From Acidobacteriota bacterium (GTDB taxonomy: Bacteria > Actinomycetota > Actinomycetes > S36-B12 > CAIYMF01), in NCBI GenBank assembly GCA_025449595.1, contig JANWJC010000027.1, positions 1 to 33,817 on the forward strand: DNA of 33,817 bases. Direction: 5' to 3'. Positions 19,480 through 29,717 of the stretch are shown one piece after another. The position numbers were made by a program, and so were the translations under genes. Positions within the stretch are counted from its first letter, which is position 1. Each line of letters begins with the position of its first letter. The notes under the pieces are model-generated. The model searched no databases, was not told where the DNA came from, and saw only the letters and a program-made list of their open reading frames with translations.

Positions 19480-20043
19480 TCAGTGGCCGGTGAGGGTGGC
19501 TTGGACCACTGGGGCCAGCAGGCGTACGACTTCCTCGTCGCTGGCCGAGGCCAGGGGCTCGAGCTTGAGGACGTAGCGCGAGGTAGCAGCGCCGAGCAGG
19601 TACGACGTGGCCAGCACCACCCGCATCCGGGCGTCCGGGACGCCGAGGGCGGTGGCGGCTCGGTCGACGACAGCGACCTCGAGGAACTCCCGCATCGCCG
19701 CCGTGGCCTTGGACGCCCCGGCCCCGGCGCGCACCAGGTCGGCGAGCTGCTCGCGGGTCTGCGGATCGGCGAACATCGACATCGTCGTACGGACGAGCCG
19801 CTCCCCCATCCCGTCCAGGCCGGGAGCCAGCAGCGCCTGCACCGCTGACGCCGGCTCGAAGGGCAGCCGCATCGCCGCGGCGAACAGCTCCTCGCGGCTG
19901 TCGTAGTAGTTGCGCGCCACCTCCGGTGCGACACCGGCGGCGGCCGCGACCCCCTTGATGGTGGTGGCGATGAACCCGCGAGCGGCGTACGCGGAACGGG
20001 CCGCATCGAGCAGCTGGCGCCGTACGTCGTCGGAGTCGCTCAC
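19480..20043 (-). CDS. TetR family transcriptional regulator
   Basis: N-terminal HTH ([47 protein letters not shown]). Confidence 0.95.
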   Translation of the reverse strand: MSDSDDVRRQLLDAARSAYAARGFIATTIKGVAAAAGVAPEVARNYYDSREELFAAAMRLPFEPASAVQALLAPGLDGMGERLVRTTMSMFADPQTREQLADLVRAGAGASKATAAMREFLEVAVVDRAATALGVPDARMRVVLATSYLLGAATSRYVLKLEPLASASDEEVVRLLAPVVQATLTGH

Positions 20044-20840
20044 GCCCCCGCACCCTTCGCCAGGTGTTCGCGCGCGAAGGCCAGTGACTCCACTAGATCT
20101 GCCTCCCGGTCGTCACGGGTGGCGGCCTTGCGGGTGCTGATCTCGATGACGACCTGCCCGGAGAAGCCCGAGGCACCAAGGGTCTGCAGCAGCTCGGCGC
20201 AAGGTTGCGTGCCCCGGCCGGGCACCAGGTGCTCGTCCCGCGCAGCCCCGCTGCCGTCCGCGAGGTGGACGTGCGCGAGGCGGTCGCCGAGGTCGGCGGC
20301 CATCTGGATCGCGTCCGATCCCGACACCGACGTGTGGGACAGGTCCAGCGTCGCGTGACGGTAGTCCTCATCGCGTACGTCCCAGTTCGGCGAGTAAGCG
20401 GCGAACCCCCGGCTGCCGGCCCGCCACGGGAACATGTTCTCGACCGCGAACCGGGTGTCGGTCTCGTCGGCCATTGCCTCGATGCCCGCCACGAACTCCC
20501 GGGCGTAGTCGCGTTGCCAGCGAAAGGGCGGGTGGACGACCACGGTCGCGGCGCCGAACAGCTCGGCTGCCGCCTGGGCGCGGCGCAGCTTGGGCCACGG
20601 CTCGCTGCCCCAGACCCGTTGGCTCACCAGCAGGCACGGCGCATGGATGCTCGTGATCGGCAGCTCGTAGTGGTCGGAGAGCCGGCGCAGCGCGTCCGGG
20701 TCCTGCGACACCGCGTCGGTCATGACCATCACCTCCACGCCGTCGTATCCCAGCCGCGCCGCCGTCTCGAACGCGGCGGCCGTCGTCTCCGGATACACCG
20801 AGGCCGTGGAAAGCGTCACCAGCGGCGCAGCCGACGTCAT
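20040..20840 (-). CDS. Sugar phosphate isomerase/epimerase (xylose isomerase-like TIM barrel)
   Basis: [58 protein letters not shown]. Confidence 0.93.
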   Translation of the reverse strand: MTSAAPLVTLSTASVYPETTAAAFETAARLGYDGVEVMVMTDAVSQDPDALRRLSDHYELPITSIHAPCLLVSQRVWGSEPWPKLRRAQAAAELFGAATVVVHPPFRWQRDYAREFVAGIEAMADETDTRFAVENMFPWRAGSRGFAAYSPNWDVRDEDYRHATLDLSHTSVSGSDAIQMAADLGDRLAHVHLADGSGAARDEHLVPGRGTQPCAELLQTLGASGFSGQVVIEISTRKAATRDDREADLVESLAFAREHLAKGAGA

Positions 20841-23206
20841 GACGTGCCCGCCGCAAGGGCCGGTGCCGGCTCCCGCCAGCGCGCCACGACGAACCGCAGC
20901 ACCGAGATCGCGACGCAGCCGACCGCGCCGACCCCGAGCGCGATGAAGGTGGGCCGGTCCGCGTCCAGCGTGAGAGCAAAGAGGTGGTTGAGGAACGGCA
21001 GCATCACCACGCTGGCGAAGCCCACGACCATGGCCCCGCATATCAACAGCCGCAACGCATTCCACGGGCGGGCCACCTGCACCAGGACCCACCAGGTCAC
21101 GGTGAACAGCGTGAGCGCGGCGGCGGCCCTGGCGCTTTGGATGCCCTCATCGTCGAGCAGCACGATGCCATACGTCGCATAGGCGGCGACGGCACACAGC
21201 ACACCTGCCGGCAGCGCGAAGACGATCACCCGACGGAAGAACCCGGCCCGGAACCGCGCCGTGTTCGGCATCAGCGCAAGGAAGAACGAGGGAATGCCGA
21301 TGGTGAACGCCGTGACGAGGGTGAGGTGCCGGTTCAGGAAGGGGAAGGGCATCGCGAGCACGACCGTGGTGATGGACAACGTCATGGCGTAGAAGCTCTT
21401 GGTGAGGAACAGGTCCGACACCCGCTCGACGTTGCCCAGCACCCGGCGGCCCTCGGCGACCACCGACGGCAGCACCGAGAACTGGCTGTCCAGCAGCACG
21501 ACCTGAGCCACCGCCTTGGTCGCGGCGGCGCCGGAGCCCATGGCGATACCGAGGTCGGCATCCTTCAGGGCCAGGACGTCGTTCACACCGTCGCCGGTCA
21601 TCGCCACGGTGTGCCCGCGCCGCTGCAGCGCGCTGACCATCGCCCGCTTCTGCGCCGGCGTGACGCGCCCGAACACGTTCGAGCCCTCCACGACCTCCTC
21701 GAGCTGGAGCGGGTCCTCCGGCAGGGTGCGCGCATCGACCGGCGCTCCGGCCGCGGGTATGCCGGCCTCCGCGGCGACCGCCCCGACGGTGACCGGGTTG
21801 TCCCCGGAGATCACCTTGACGGTGACGCCCTGCTCCAGGAAGTACGCGACCGTCCGGGCCGCGTCCGGCCGCAGCTGCTGGTCGATGACCACGAGTGCGA
21901 GCGCCTGCAGGTCGGCGGGGGCGGACCCTGCGGTGAGCGGAGTCGCGGACCGGGCCAGCACGAGCACCCGGGCACCGGTCGAGGCGCTCTCGTCGGCCTG
22001 GCCCCGGGCCGGGTCGTGGATCCCGAGCAGCAGCTCAGGGGCACCGAGGACGAAGCTGCCGTGGTCCTCGAACGTGGCCGCGGACCACTTGCGGGCGCTT
22101 GAGAACGGCACTGTGCTCGTCGCCGTCCAGCCCTGCTGCGCCGGGTACGCCGCCACCACCGCCGCCAACGTCGGGTTGGGGTCGGGTTCGGCGGCACCGA
22201 GCGCGGCGAGCGCCTCCGAGACCGGTGCCGTCGGGTCGAGCACCTCGACGTGGCGCAGGTGCATCCCGGGCGCGGTCAGCGTCCCGGTCTTGTCCACGCA
22301 CACGACGTCGACCCGGGCGAGCACCTCCACGGCCGCCATCTCCTGCACCAGCGTGCGCTGGCGGGCCAGCCGCATGACGCTGAGCGCCATCGCGATGGAC
22401 GTGAGAAGGACCAGCCCCTCGGGCACCATCGTGACGATCCCGGGCACGGTCCCGGCGATGGCGTCGCGCACCCGCCCGTCGTTGGCGTTGTACTGGGAGA
22501 TGAACAGCAGCACCGCGAGCGGGGCCAGCAGGTACGACACCAGCTTGATGAAGCGCTGGATCGAGGCCGCCAGCTCGGACTTCGTGGTCGAGAACTGCCG
22601 GGCCTGCGCGGTCAGCCCGGCGGCGTACGACGCGGCGCCCACCCGGGTCGCGCGCAGCGTCCCGGAACCGGCCACGACGAACGACCCGGACATGGCCGGG
22701 TCACCGACGCGCATGTGCACCGGGTCCGCCTCGCCGGTCAGCAACGACTCGTCGACCTCCAGCCCGATCGACTCGAGCACCTCACCGTCGACGAGCACCT
22801 GGTCACCGGTCACGAGCAGGATCACGTCGTCCTGGACCAGCTCGGCGGACGCGACCGGGACCTCGACACCGTCGCGGCGTACGAGCGGGCGCGCCTGGCC
22901 GATGACCGAGAGCCTCGACAGCGTCCGGGCGGCCCGCCACTCCTGGATGATCCCGATGCCGGTGTTGACGACGATGACAAGCCCGAACAGCGAGTCGATC
23001 AAGGGGGCACTGAGCAGCATCAGCACCCACAGCGTGCCGATGAGCAGGTTGAAGTACGTCAGCGTGTTCTTGCGGACGATGTCGGACAGGCTGCGCGAGC
23101 GCAGGTCCGGCACCTCGTTGGTCAGCCCGGCGGCCACCCGTTCGCTGACCTGGGCCGAGGTCAGACCACGGCCGTCGGTGACCAGGACGGGGAGCTCTGA
23201 GCTCAC
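20837..23206 (-). CDS. HAD-IC family cation-transporting P-type ATPase, CtpE-like
   Basis: [27 protein letters not shown] phosphorylation motif, [38 protein letters not shown] resembles mycobacterial CtpE. Confidence 0.95.
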   Translation of the reverse strand: MSSELPVLVTDGRGLTSAQVSERVAAGLTNEVPDLRSRSLSDIVRKNTLTYFNLLIGTLWVLMLLSAPLIDSLFGLVIVVNTGIGIIQEWRAARTLSRLSVIGQARPLVRRDGVEVPVASAELVQDDVILLVTGDQVLVDGEVLESIGLEVDESLLTGEADPVHMRVGDPAMSGSFVVAGSGTLRATRVGAASYAAGLTAQARQFSTTKSELAASIQRFIKLVSYLLAPLAVLLFISQYNANDGRVRDAIAGTVPGIVTMVPEGLVLLTSIAMALSVMRLARQRTLVQEMAAVEVLARVDVVCVDKTGTLTAPGMHLRHVEVLDPTAPVSEALAALGAAEPDPNPTLAAVVAAYPAQQGWTATSTVPFSSARKWSAATFEDHGSFVLGAPELLLGIHDPARGQADESASTGARVLVLARSATPLTAGSAPADLQALALVVIDQQLRPDAARTVAYFLEQGVTVKVISGDNPVTVGAVAAEAGIPAAGAPVDARTLPEDPLQLEEVVEGSNVFGRVTPAQKRAMVSALQRRGHTVAMTGDGVNDVLALKDADLGIAMGSGAAATKAVAQVVLLDSQFSVLPSVVAEGRRVLGNVERVSDLFLTKSFYAMTLSITTVVLAMPFPFLNRHLTLVTAFTIGIPSFFLALMPNTARFRAGFFRRVIVFALPAGVLCAVAAYATYGIVLLDDEGIQSARAAAALTLFTVTWWVLVQVARPWNALRLLICGAMVVGFASVVMLPFLNHLFALTLDADRPTFIALGVGAVGCVAISVLRFVVARWREPAPALAAGTS

Positions 23207-24156
23207 GGGTCCACCGCGCCCGCGACCCGGTCGCGCAGCGCGTCCAGTCGACGCAGGATGATCCCCTCGCGCAGCGCCCAGGGCGCGATCTCGAGCACGG
23301 GGATGTCGAGCAGGTCCATCGCGGCCTCGGCCACCAGCGCACCGGCCACGAGCTGCTCGGCCCGGCCGGTGCTAACCCCTGGAAGCAGCGCGCGTTCGGC
23401 GGCCGACATCCCGGCCAGCTTCGGCAGCCACGCGCGCACGTCGTCCCGACGCAGCTCGCGGCGTACGAACGGACCTTCGGCGCTGGCCGCGGCCCCCGCG
23501 ATCCGGGCGAGCTGACGGAACGTCTTGCTGGTGGCCACGGTGTGCCGTGCCGTGCCGCCGCGTACGACCTGACCGGCGACATCCCCGATCGCCGTGCGAA
23601 CCTCGCGCCGCAGGTCCTTCACCTGCTCCGGCGGTGGCGGGTCAGCGCTGAAGCGGGCCCGGGTGAGCCGGCCGGCCCCGAGCGGGAGCGACACCGCGAC
23701 GTCGGGCACCTCGTCGTTCCCGGCGGCGACCTCGAGGCTGCCACCACCGATGTCCAGGACCAGCAGCCTGCCGCTGGACCAGCCGAACCAGCGCCGGACC
23801 GCGAGGAACGTGAGCCGGGCCTCGTCGGGACCGGGCAGCGCGAGGATCTCGATGCCGGTCCGGGCCCGGATCAGCTCGATGACCTCGTCGCCGTTGCGGG
23901 CCTCGCGGATCGCGGATGTCGCGAAAGCCAGCACCTCCGTCACGCCGAAGTCCTCCGCGCGCGCCAGCGACTCCGACACGAACGCGGACAGCGCGTCAAC
24001 CGCGGTCGGTGCGATTCGGTCGTCGTCGGTGAGGTGCTCGACGAGGCGCAGCTCGGTCTTGCTGGCGTACGCGGGCAGCGGCGCCGCGCCGTGGTAGGCG
24101 TCGACGACGAGGAAGTGCACGGTGTTCGACCCCACGTCGAGCACTCCGAGCCGCAT
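23203..24156 (-). CDS. Ppx/GppA phosphatase family protein
   Basis: [50 protein letters not shown]. Confidence 0.96.
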   Translation of the reverse strand: MRLGVLDVGSNTVHFLVVDAYHGAAPLPAYASKTELRLVEHLTDDDRIAPTAVDALSAFVSESLARAEDFGVTEVLAFATSAIREARNGDEVIELIRARTGIEILALPGPDEARLTFLAVRRWFGWSSGRLLVLDIGGGSLEVAAGNDEVPDVAVSLPLGAGRLTRARFSADPPPPEQVKDLRREVRTAIGDVAGQVVRGGTARHTVATSKTFRQLARIAGAAASAEGPFVRRELRRDDVRAWLPKLAGMSAAERALLPGVSTGRAEQLVAGALVAEAAMDLLDIPVLEIAPWALREGIILRRLDALRDRVAGAVDP

Positions 24157-24252
24157 GGGTACGACGCTACCCGGTGAGCAGTTCACCAGCGGCGTCGAGC
24201 AGGGCGAGGGGTTCGGCCCGACGACGGCACCACGTGGGCCTAGGCTCACCGC

Positions 24253-25047
24253 GTGCCAGAAGTGAGCCTCGACTTTCCCAGGGTGTGGGTGGAGTTCTCC
24301 GACCCCGCCGACGCAGACCAGCTGTTCCGCTGCGACCTGACGTGGCTGACGTCGTCGTGGACGTGCATCTTCGGCCGCGGCTGCAAGGGGATCGACGCGA
24401 CGAAGCCCGACGACGGGTGCTGCGTGCTCGGCGCGCACTTCTCGGACAAGGCCGACGAGAAGCGTACGAAGAAGTGGGCGGACAAGCTCACCGACGAGAC
24501 GTGGCAGTACCGCCGCAGCGGCCTGAAGAAGGGGGTCGTGGAGAAGGACGAGGACGGCGGGCGCAAGACCCGCGTCGTGGACGGCGCCTGCATCTTCTTG
24601 AACCGCAAGGGTTTCGCCGGCGGCGAGGGCTGCTCGCTGCACAGCTTGGCGCTGCGCGAGGGCCTGGACATCACCGAGACCAAGCCGGACGTGTGCTGGC
24701 AGCTGCCGGTGCGCCGCACGTTCGAGCGGGTGACCCGTCCCGACGACACCGAGGTCCTCGTCGTCTCGATCCAGGAGTACGACCGTCGCGGCTGGGGTCC
24801 CGGCGGTCACGACCTTGACTGGTACTGCACCGGGGACCCGATCGCGCACGTCGCGACCGAGCCGGTGTACGTGACCGAGCGGCACACCCTCGTGGCACTG
24901 ATGGGTGAGGCGGCGTACGACGTTCTCGCGACGCACTGCGACGCCCGGGTCGCGGCCCTGGCCGACGCGCGGGCCGCTGCCCGTACCAAGCGCGCCCGCG
25001 TCGCGCGGCTCGCCCCGCTCGCCCCCCACCCCGCCGACCCGGCGTAG
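24253..25047 (+). CDS. Cys-rich conserved actinobacterial protein of unknown function
   Basis: Cysteines in [61 protein letters not shown]. Confidence 0.93.
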   Translation: MPEVSLDFPRVWVEFSDPADADQLFRCDLTWLTSSWTCIFGRGCKGIDATKPDDGCCVLGAHFSDKADEKRTKKWADKLTDETWQYRRSGLKKGVVEKDEDGGRKTRVVDGACIFLNRKGFAGGEGCSLHSLALREGLDITETKPDVCWQLPVRRTFERVTRPDDTEVLVVSIQEYDRRGWGPGGHDLDWYCTGDPIAHVATEPVYVTERHTLVALMGEAAYDVLATHCDARVAALADARAAARTKRARVARLAPLAPHPADPA

Positions 25048-25095
25048 TCCGCACCTCCCGCGCTGACGTGGGAGGTGCGTCGTACGGTTCCGGGC

Positions 25096-26454
25096 ATGGC
25101 CAAGCCGCGTACCGCAGCCCCGTCGTACCGATGCGCCGAGTGTGGCTGGACCGCGACGAAGTGGCAGGGCCGCTGCGGGGAGTGCCAGGCCTGGGGGACG
25201 CTGGAGCAGGCAGGGGCCCCTCGGCTGCGCGAGGTGACGGCGGGCCCGGTGACCTCACCCGCGGTCCCGATCGGCGAGGTCAGCGTGGTGACGGCCGCCG
25301 CCATACCCAGCGGGGTGGACGAGCTCGACCGGGTGCTGGGAGGCGGCCTGGTCCCCGGCTCTGTCGTCCTGCTCGCCGGCGAGCCCGGCGTCGGGAAGTC
25401 GACCCTGCTGCTGGAAGTGGCGGCCCGGCACGCCACCGGTCAGCGCCGCGCGCTCTATGTCACGGGGGAGGAGTCCGCGGCTCAGGTACGCATCCGGGCC
25501 GAACGGATCGGGTCGGTGTCACCGGACCTGTTCCTGGCCGCCGAGACGGACCTGGCCGCGGTGCTCGGTCACGTCGAAGCGGTCGGGCCGGGCCTGCTCG
25601 TCGTCGACTCCGTGCAGACGATCGGCACGATCGACGCCGACGGTGCGCCCGGCGGGGTGACGCAGGTCAAGGAGGTCGCAGCCGCCCTGATCCGCACCGC
25701 GAAGGCCCGCGACATGGCGACGATCCTGGTCGGGCACGTGACCAAGGACGGGTCGGTCGCCGGCCCCCGCACGCTCGAGCACCTCGTCGACGTGGTGCTG
25801 CACGTCGAGGGAGACAGGCACGGCCGGCTGCGCATGGTGCGGGCGCTGAAGAACCGATACGGCCCTGCCGACGAGGTCGGCTGCTTCGAGCTGGCCGAGG
25901 ACGGGATCTGGGGCATGCCCGACCCCAGTGGGCTGTTCCTCACAGCCCGCCAGCACCCCGCACCGGGCAGCTGCGTCACGGTCACGCTGGAGGGCACCCG
26001 GCCGCTGCTGGCCGAGGTGCAGGCCCTCGTCGTCGCGACCTCGGCCCCCTCACCGCGGCGACAGACCTCCGGGTTGGACTCCTCCCGGGTCGCCATGGTG
26101 TCCGCGGTCCTTGACAAGCACGGGCTGCTGGCCAGCGCCCGGTCCGACACCTATGTCGCCACCGTGGGGGGCGTACGGATCACCGAGCCGTCGGCAGACC
26201 TCGCGATCGCGTTGGCACTGGGTTCCAGCCACAGCGAGGCACCGGTCCACCCGCGGCTGATCGCCTTCGGCGAGGTAGGACTCTCCGGCGAGATCCGGCG
26301 GGTCTCGGGCACCGCTCGACGGCTCAGCGAGGCGGCCCGGATGGGCTTCACGCATGCCCTCGTACCCGCCGACTCCGGACCGGGCCCGGACGGACTCGTC
26401 GTGCGCGAGGTGCGACTGGTGTCCGACGCGTTCGACCTGCTGCGCCAACGTTGA
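25096..26454 (+). CDS. radA: DNA repair protein RadA (Sms)
   Basis: Zinc finger [25 protein letters not shown], Walker [28 protein letters not shown]. Confidence 0.97.
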   Translation: MAKPRTAAPSYRCAECGWTATKWQGRCGECQAWGTLEQAGAPRLREVTAGPVTSPAVPIGEVSVVTAAAIPSGVDELDRVLGGGLVPGSVVLLAGEPGVGKSTLLLEVAARHATGQRRALYVTGEESAAQVRIRAERIGSVSPDLFLAAETDLAAVLGHVEAVGPGLLVVDSVQTIGTIDADGAPGGVTQVKEVAAALIRTAKARDMATILVGHVTKDGSVAGPRTLEHLVDVVLHVEGDRHGRLRMVRALKNRYGPADEVGCFELAEDGIWGMPDPSGLFLTARQHPAPGSCVTVTLEGTRPLLAEVQALVVATSAPSPRRQTSGLDSSRVAMVSAVLDKHGLLASARSDTYVATVGGVRITEPSADLAIALALGSSHSEAPVHPRLIAFGEVGLSGEIRRVSGTARRLSEAARMGFTHALVPADSGPGPDGLVVREVRLVSDAFDLLRQR

Positions 26455-26458
26455 CGCG

Positions 26459-26484
26459 GCGGGCCGTCCGGGCGTGCGGCCCGC
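26459..26484 (+). terminator. GC-rich hairpin directly after radA (gcgggccg-10 nt-cggcccgc)
   Basis: 8-bp perfect stem 5 nt after the stop; no U-tract. Confidence 0.5.
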
Positions 26485-26586
26485 GGCTGCGGCGCTCTGT
26501 ACGCTGACCGTGTCGCACCGCCCCCTCGACGTACGACTCGTCGCGCACGCAGGGCCTTGGCGCGCGACGCGAGCTCGGGAGATCCC

Positions 26587-27690
26587 TTGTCGCCCACCGA
26601 CAGATCGCCGGCCACCGACGCCGACGCGCTGATGCGGGCTGCCATCGCTCAGGTGGCACCTGGCACGTTGCTGCGCGACGGGCTCGAGCGGATCCTGCGC
26701 GGGCGCACCGGCGGCCTTGTCGTCCTCGGGTTCGACCGTACCGTCGAGGCGATGTCGACCGGCGGGTTCGCCATCGACGTCGAGTTCACCGCCCAGCGAC
26801 TGCGCGAGCTGTCCAAGATGGACGGCGCCGTGATCTGCGACAAGGACGCGACGAAGCTGCTGCGCGCCGCGGTGCAGCTGCTCCCGGACCCGTCGATCCC
26901 CACGGACGAGCAGGGCACCCGCCACCGCACCGCTGACCGGGTGGCCAAGCAGACCCCGTTCGTGGTCGTCAGCGTCAGCAAGTCGATGAACACCATCGCG
27001 TTGTACGTCGGCAGCCGGCGCTACGTCGTCGAAGGGTCGGCCGCGATCTTGTCGCGGGCCAACCAGGCGCTGGCCACCCTGGAGCGCTACAAGATGCGTC
27101 TGGACGAGGTCAACGGCACGCTGTCCGCGCTGGAGATCGAGGACCTCGTAACGGTCCGCGACGTGGTCAACGTCGTCCAGCGCCTGGAGATGGTGCGGCG
27201 CATCTCCGGGGAGATCGACGACTACGTCGTGGAGCTCGGGACCGACGGCAGGCTGCTGACCCTGCAGCTCGACGAGCTCGTCGCGGGCGTGGATGCCGAA
27301 CGAGCCCTTGTCGTACGCGACTACGCCCCCGCGACCACCGGTCGCCGCGGCAACGCCGTCGCCTCGGTGTTCGACGAGGTGGACGCCCTGTCGGGTACGG
27401 ACCTGATCGACCTGCCGCTGGTGGCCCGCGCGGTCGGGCTGGGCGCGAGCAACGACGCGCTCGACCAGCCCGTCAGCCCGCGCGGCTTTCGGCTCATGGC
27501 GCGGGTGCCCCGGCTGCCGGAGGTCGTCGTCGAGCGTCTCGTCGAGCACTTCGGGGGGCTGCAGAAGCTGCTCGCGGCCAACATCGACGAGCTGCAGGCG
27601 GTCGAGGGCGTCGGCGAGACGCGGGCCCGCTCCATCCGCGAGGGTCTGAGCCGGCTGGCGGAGTCCAGCATCCTCGAGCGCTACGTCTGA
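26587..27690 (+). CDS. disA: DNA integrity scanning protein DisA / diadenylate cyclase
   Basis: DGA (KMDGAVICDKD) and RHRTADR active-site motifs, C-terminal HhH; TTG start at 26587. Confidence 0.97.
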   Translation: MSPTDRSPATDADALMRAAIAQVAPGTLLRDGLERILRGRTGGLVVLGFDRTVEAMSTGGFAIDVEFTAQRLRELSKMDGAVICDKDATKLLRAAVQLLPDPSIPTDEQGTRHRTADRVAKQTPFVVVSVSKSMNTIALYVGSRRYVVEGSAAILSRANQALATLERYKMRLDEVNGTLSALEIEDLVTVRDVVNVVQRLEMVRRISGEIDDYVVELGTDGRLLTLQLDELVAGVDAERALVVRDYAPATTGRRGNAVASVFDEVDALSGTDLIDLPLVARAVGLGASNDALDQPVSPRGFRLMARVPRLPEVVVERLVEHFGGLQKLLAANIDELQAVEGVGETRARSIREGLSRLAESSILERYV

Positions 27691-27710
27691 ACCCGCTACT
27701 TCTGGACCAG

Positions 27711-28184
27711 CTAGCTCTGGACCAGGACCGACGACCCGAGGGCCGGACCCGTGGCGGGTTCGTACGCCGGATCACCGATGGCCGGCACCCGGGGCAGGTC
27801 GACGAGCAGCATCGGGGTGCCGCCCTCGGCCGGGCGCAGCACGGCACTGGCGTACGAAGGGAGCGCCGGACCCGTGGCGGGGTCGAGGATCAACGCTCCT
27901 GGGCGCTGCACCGAGGTCACCCGGTCCACGAGCAGCCCTACCTGGTCCTCGTAGCGCGGCACGATCAGGTCACCGACGACCGTGGGTTCCGAGCGCAGGT
28001 CCAGCACGGGGACCGAGGCGCCGCGGACGTCGACGAGGCAGAGCTCGCGCCCGGACAGCGTGCGACCGCTGCCGGGAAGCCTCCGTACCTCGCTGGCGCG
28101 CAGCACCTCCATCACGTCGGCCACGTCGACGGCGAACGACGTCCTGCCGACCTCGAACGTCAGATGCCCTCCCACGTCAGACAT
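27711..28184 (-). CDS. cheW: CheW-like chemotaxis coupling protein
   Basis: LTFEVGRTSFAVDVADVMEVLR, LPGSGRTLSGRELCLVDVRGASVPVLDLR, VGLLVDRVTSV. Confidence 0.88.
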   Translation of the reverse strand: MSDVGGHLTFEVGRTSFAVDVADVMEVLRASEVRRLPGSGRTLSGRELCLVDVRGASVPVLDLRSEPTVVGDLIVPRYEDQVGLLVDRVTSVQRPGALILDPATGPALPSYASAVLRPAEGGTPMLLVDLPRVPAIGDPAYEPATGPALGSSVLVQS

Positions 28185-28280
28185 GCCTGCCTCCTTCCCG
28201 GGCCTGGACCGCAGCGTGCTCCTGGGAAGGATCGGTCGTCCGGGGGCCCGGCCTGAGGGGCCAGGTGCCGCCGTACGCCG

Positions 28281-29717
28281 TCATCGGGCGGCCGCCCGGT
28301 GATCGCACTCCTCGGCGAGGCGGCGGCACAGCGTCACCAGCTCGGCCACGTCGCAGCCGTCGAGGAGGGCGTTGAGGTCCGCCGGCGAGGTGCCGGGCAG
28401 GGTCGCGGCCGCCGCCCGGTACTCCCGGGCCGCTGCACCGGGCTCGGCGCACCGGGCCAGCGCCCCGGCCAGCAGGAAGCGGGCATGTCCGGCGCGAGGT
28501 GAGAGATACACCGCCTTGCGCAGCGCGACGAGCGCGCCGGGGTCGTCGCCGACCGTCGCGCGCGCCTGGCCCTCCACGACGTACGCGTCGACCTCGAACG
28601 GCGAGGCGGCGGCGGCGCGCGCGGCCAACCGGGCCGCTTCGGAGTACCTGGCCTGCTCCATCGCGGTCCGCGCGTCCTTCAGCAGCGACGTCGCGGCGTC
28701 GGGGTCGGGCATCGTGTCCAACGGGTCCGGCTCGGGGCGCACCGCGGCGCGCACCCGCTTGGCCCGCGCCGGCCTTGTGGGGCGGGGGGCCGGTGGCGCG
28801 GCCCGCGGGACCGGCCGCTGCGGGGGGGCCGGCTTGGGGGAGGTCGTGGCCGGCACGTCCTTGCGGTACGCGAACGCGTCGCCGAGCGTCACGAGCGTGA
28901 AGTCTTCGGTGACCTGCCAGAGCGTCTCGGCGTGACCGATGACCAGGTAACCACCGGGGGCCAGGACGCGGTGGAACGTCGCGATGAGCTCGCTCATCGT
29001 GTCCCGGGAGAAGTAGATCGTGACGTTGCGGCACACGATGAGGTCCGCCTGCCCGCGGTCGAGCGGCGGGTCGTCGGTGACGAGGTTGTGCAGCCGCGCC
29101 GTGACGACGTCGCGTACCTCCGCCGCGACCTCGTGGACGCCAGCTCCGCGCGGGGTGAACCAGCGCTCGACCTGCGCAGGGGTTGCGAACGACAGCGACC
29201 GCCCGGAGTACCGGGCCTGCTTCGTGGCGGCCACGGCGACGGAGGAGACGTCGGTGGCCAGGATCCGTACCTCCGGGGCGGTCGGCAGCCCGGTCGCCGC
29301 CTCGGCGGCCAGGATCGCCAGAGAGTACGGCTCCTCCCCGCTGGAACAGCCCGCGCTCCAGACAGTCAGCGGCCGGCCGCGGGACACGGCGCGACGCATC
29401 AGCTCGGGCAGCAGCCGGTCGCGCAGCGCGATCATCTGTGGTGGGTTCCGGAAGAAGTGGGTCTCCGGGATGGTGACGTCGTCGAGCAGGTGCTGGCGCT
29501 CGTCTGCCCCGTCGGGCGCCGCGATCCGCGCGAGGTAGGCACCCAGGTCCGCCGCGCCGGTGTGCGCGAGGCGGTCGGCCACGACCGCGCTGAGCGCCGC
29601 GCGCCGGCTCACGTCGAAGACCAGTCCGGCCTCCCGCGCGAGGTAGCCGGACAGGGCGGCGTACTCCCCGTCACTCAACGTGCGGCTCCGGGACAGCGCA
29701 CCAGCGACGGTGGTCAC
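28281..29717 (-). CDS. cheR: CheR-type chemotaxis methyltransferase with C-terminal TPR-like region
   Basis: TIPETHFFRNPPQM, VWSAGCSSGEEPYSLAIL, LIVCRNVTIYFSRDTM; Pro/Arg-rich linker then TPR-like helices. Confidence 0.94.
   Translation of the reverse strand: MTTVAGALSRSRTLSDGEYAALSGYLAREAGLVFDVSRRAALSAVVADRLAHTGAADLGAYLARIAAPDGADERQHLLDDVTIPETHFFRNPPQMIALRDRLLPELMRRAVSRGRPLTVWSAGCSSGEEPYSLAILAAEAATGLPTAPEVRILATDVSSVAVAATKQARYSGRSLSFATPAQVERWFTPRGAGVHEVAAEVRDVVTARLHNLVTDDPPLDRGQADLIVCRNVTIYFSRDTMSELIATFHRVLAPGGYLVIGHAETLWQVTEDFTLVTLGDAFAYRKDVPATTSPKPAPPQRPVPRAAPPAPRPTRPARAKRVRAAVRPEPDPLDTMPDPDAATSLLKDARTAMEQARYSEAARLAARAAAASPFEVDAYVVEGQARATVGDDPGALVALRKAVYLSPRAGHARFLLAGALARCAEPGAAAREYRAAAATLPGTSPADLNALLDGCDVAELVTLCRRLAEECDHRAAAR

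Noticed and set aside
21093-23206. Possible frameshift or degeneration in the P-type ATPase
   Set aside because: All core motifs (TGE, DKTGT, GDGVND) lie in one uninterrupted frame.
27742-27881. Repeated gccggacccgtggcggg inside cheW (PATGPAL peptide twice)
   Set aside because: Short repeat within coding sequence, compatible with chance in a GC-rich gene.
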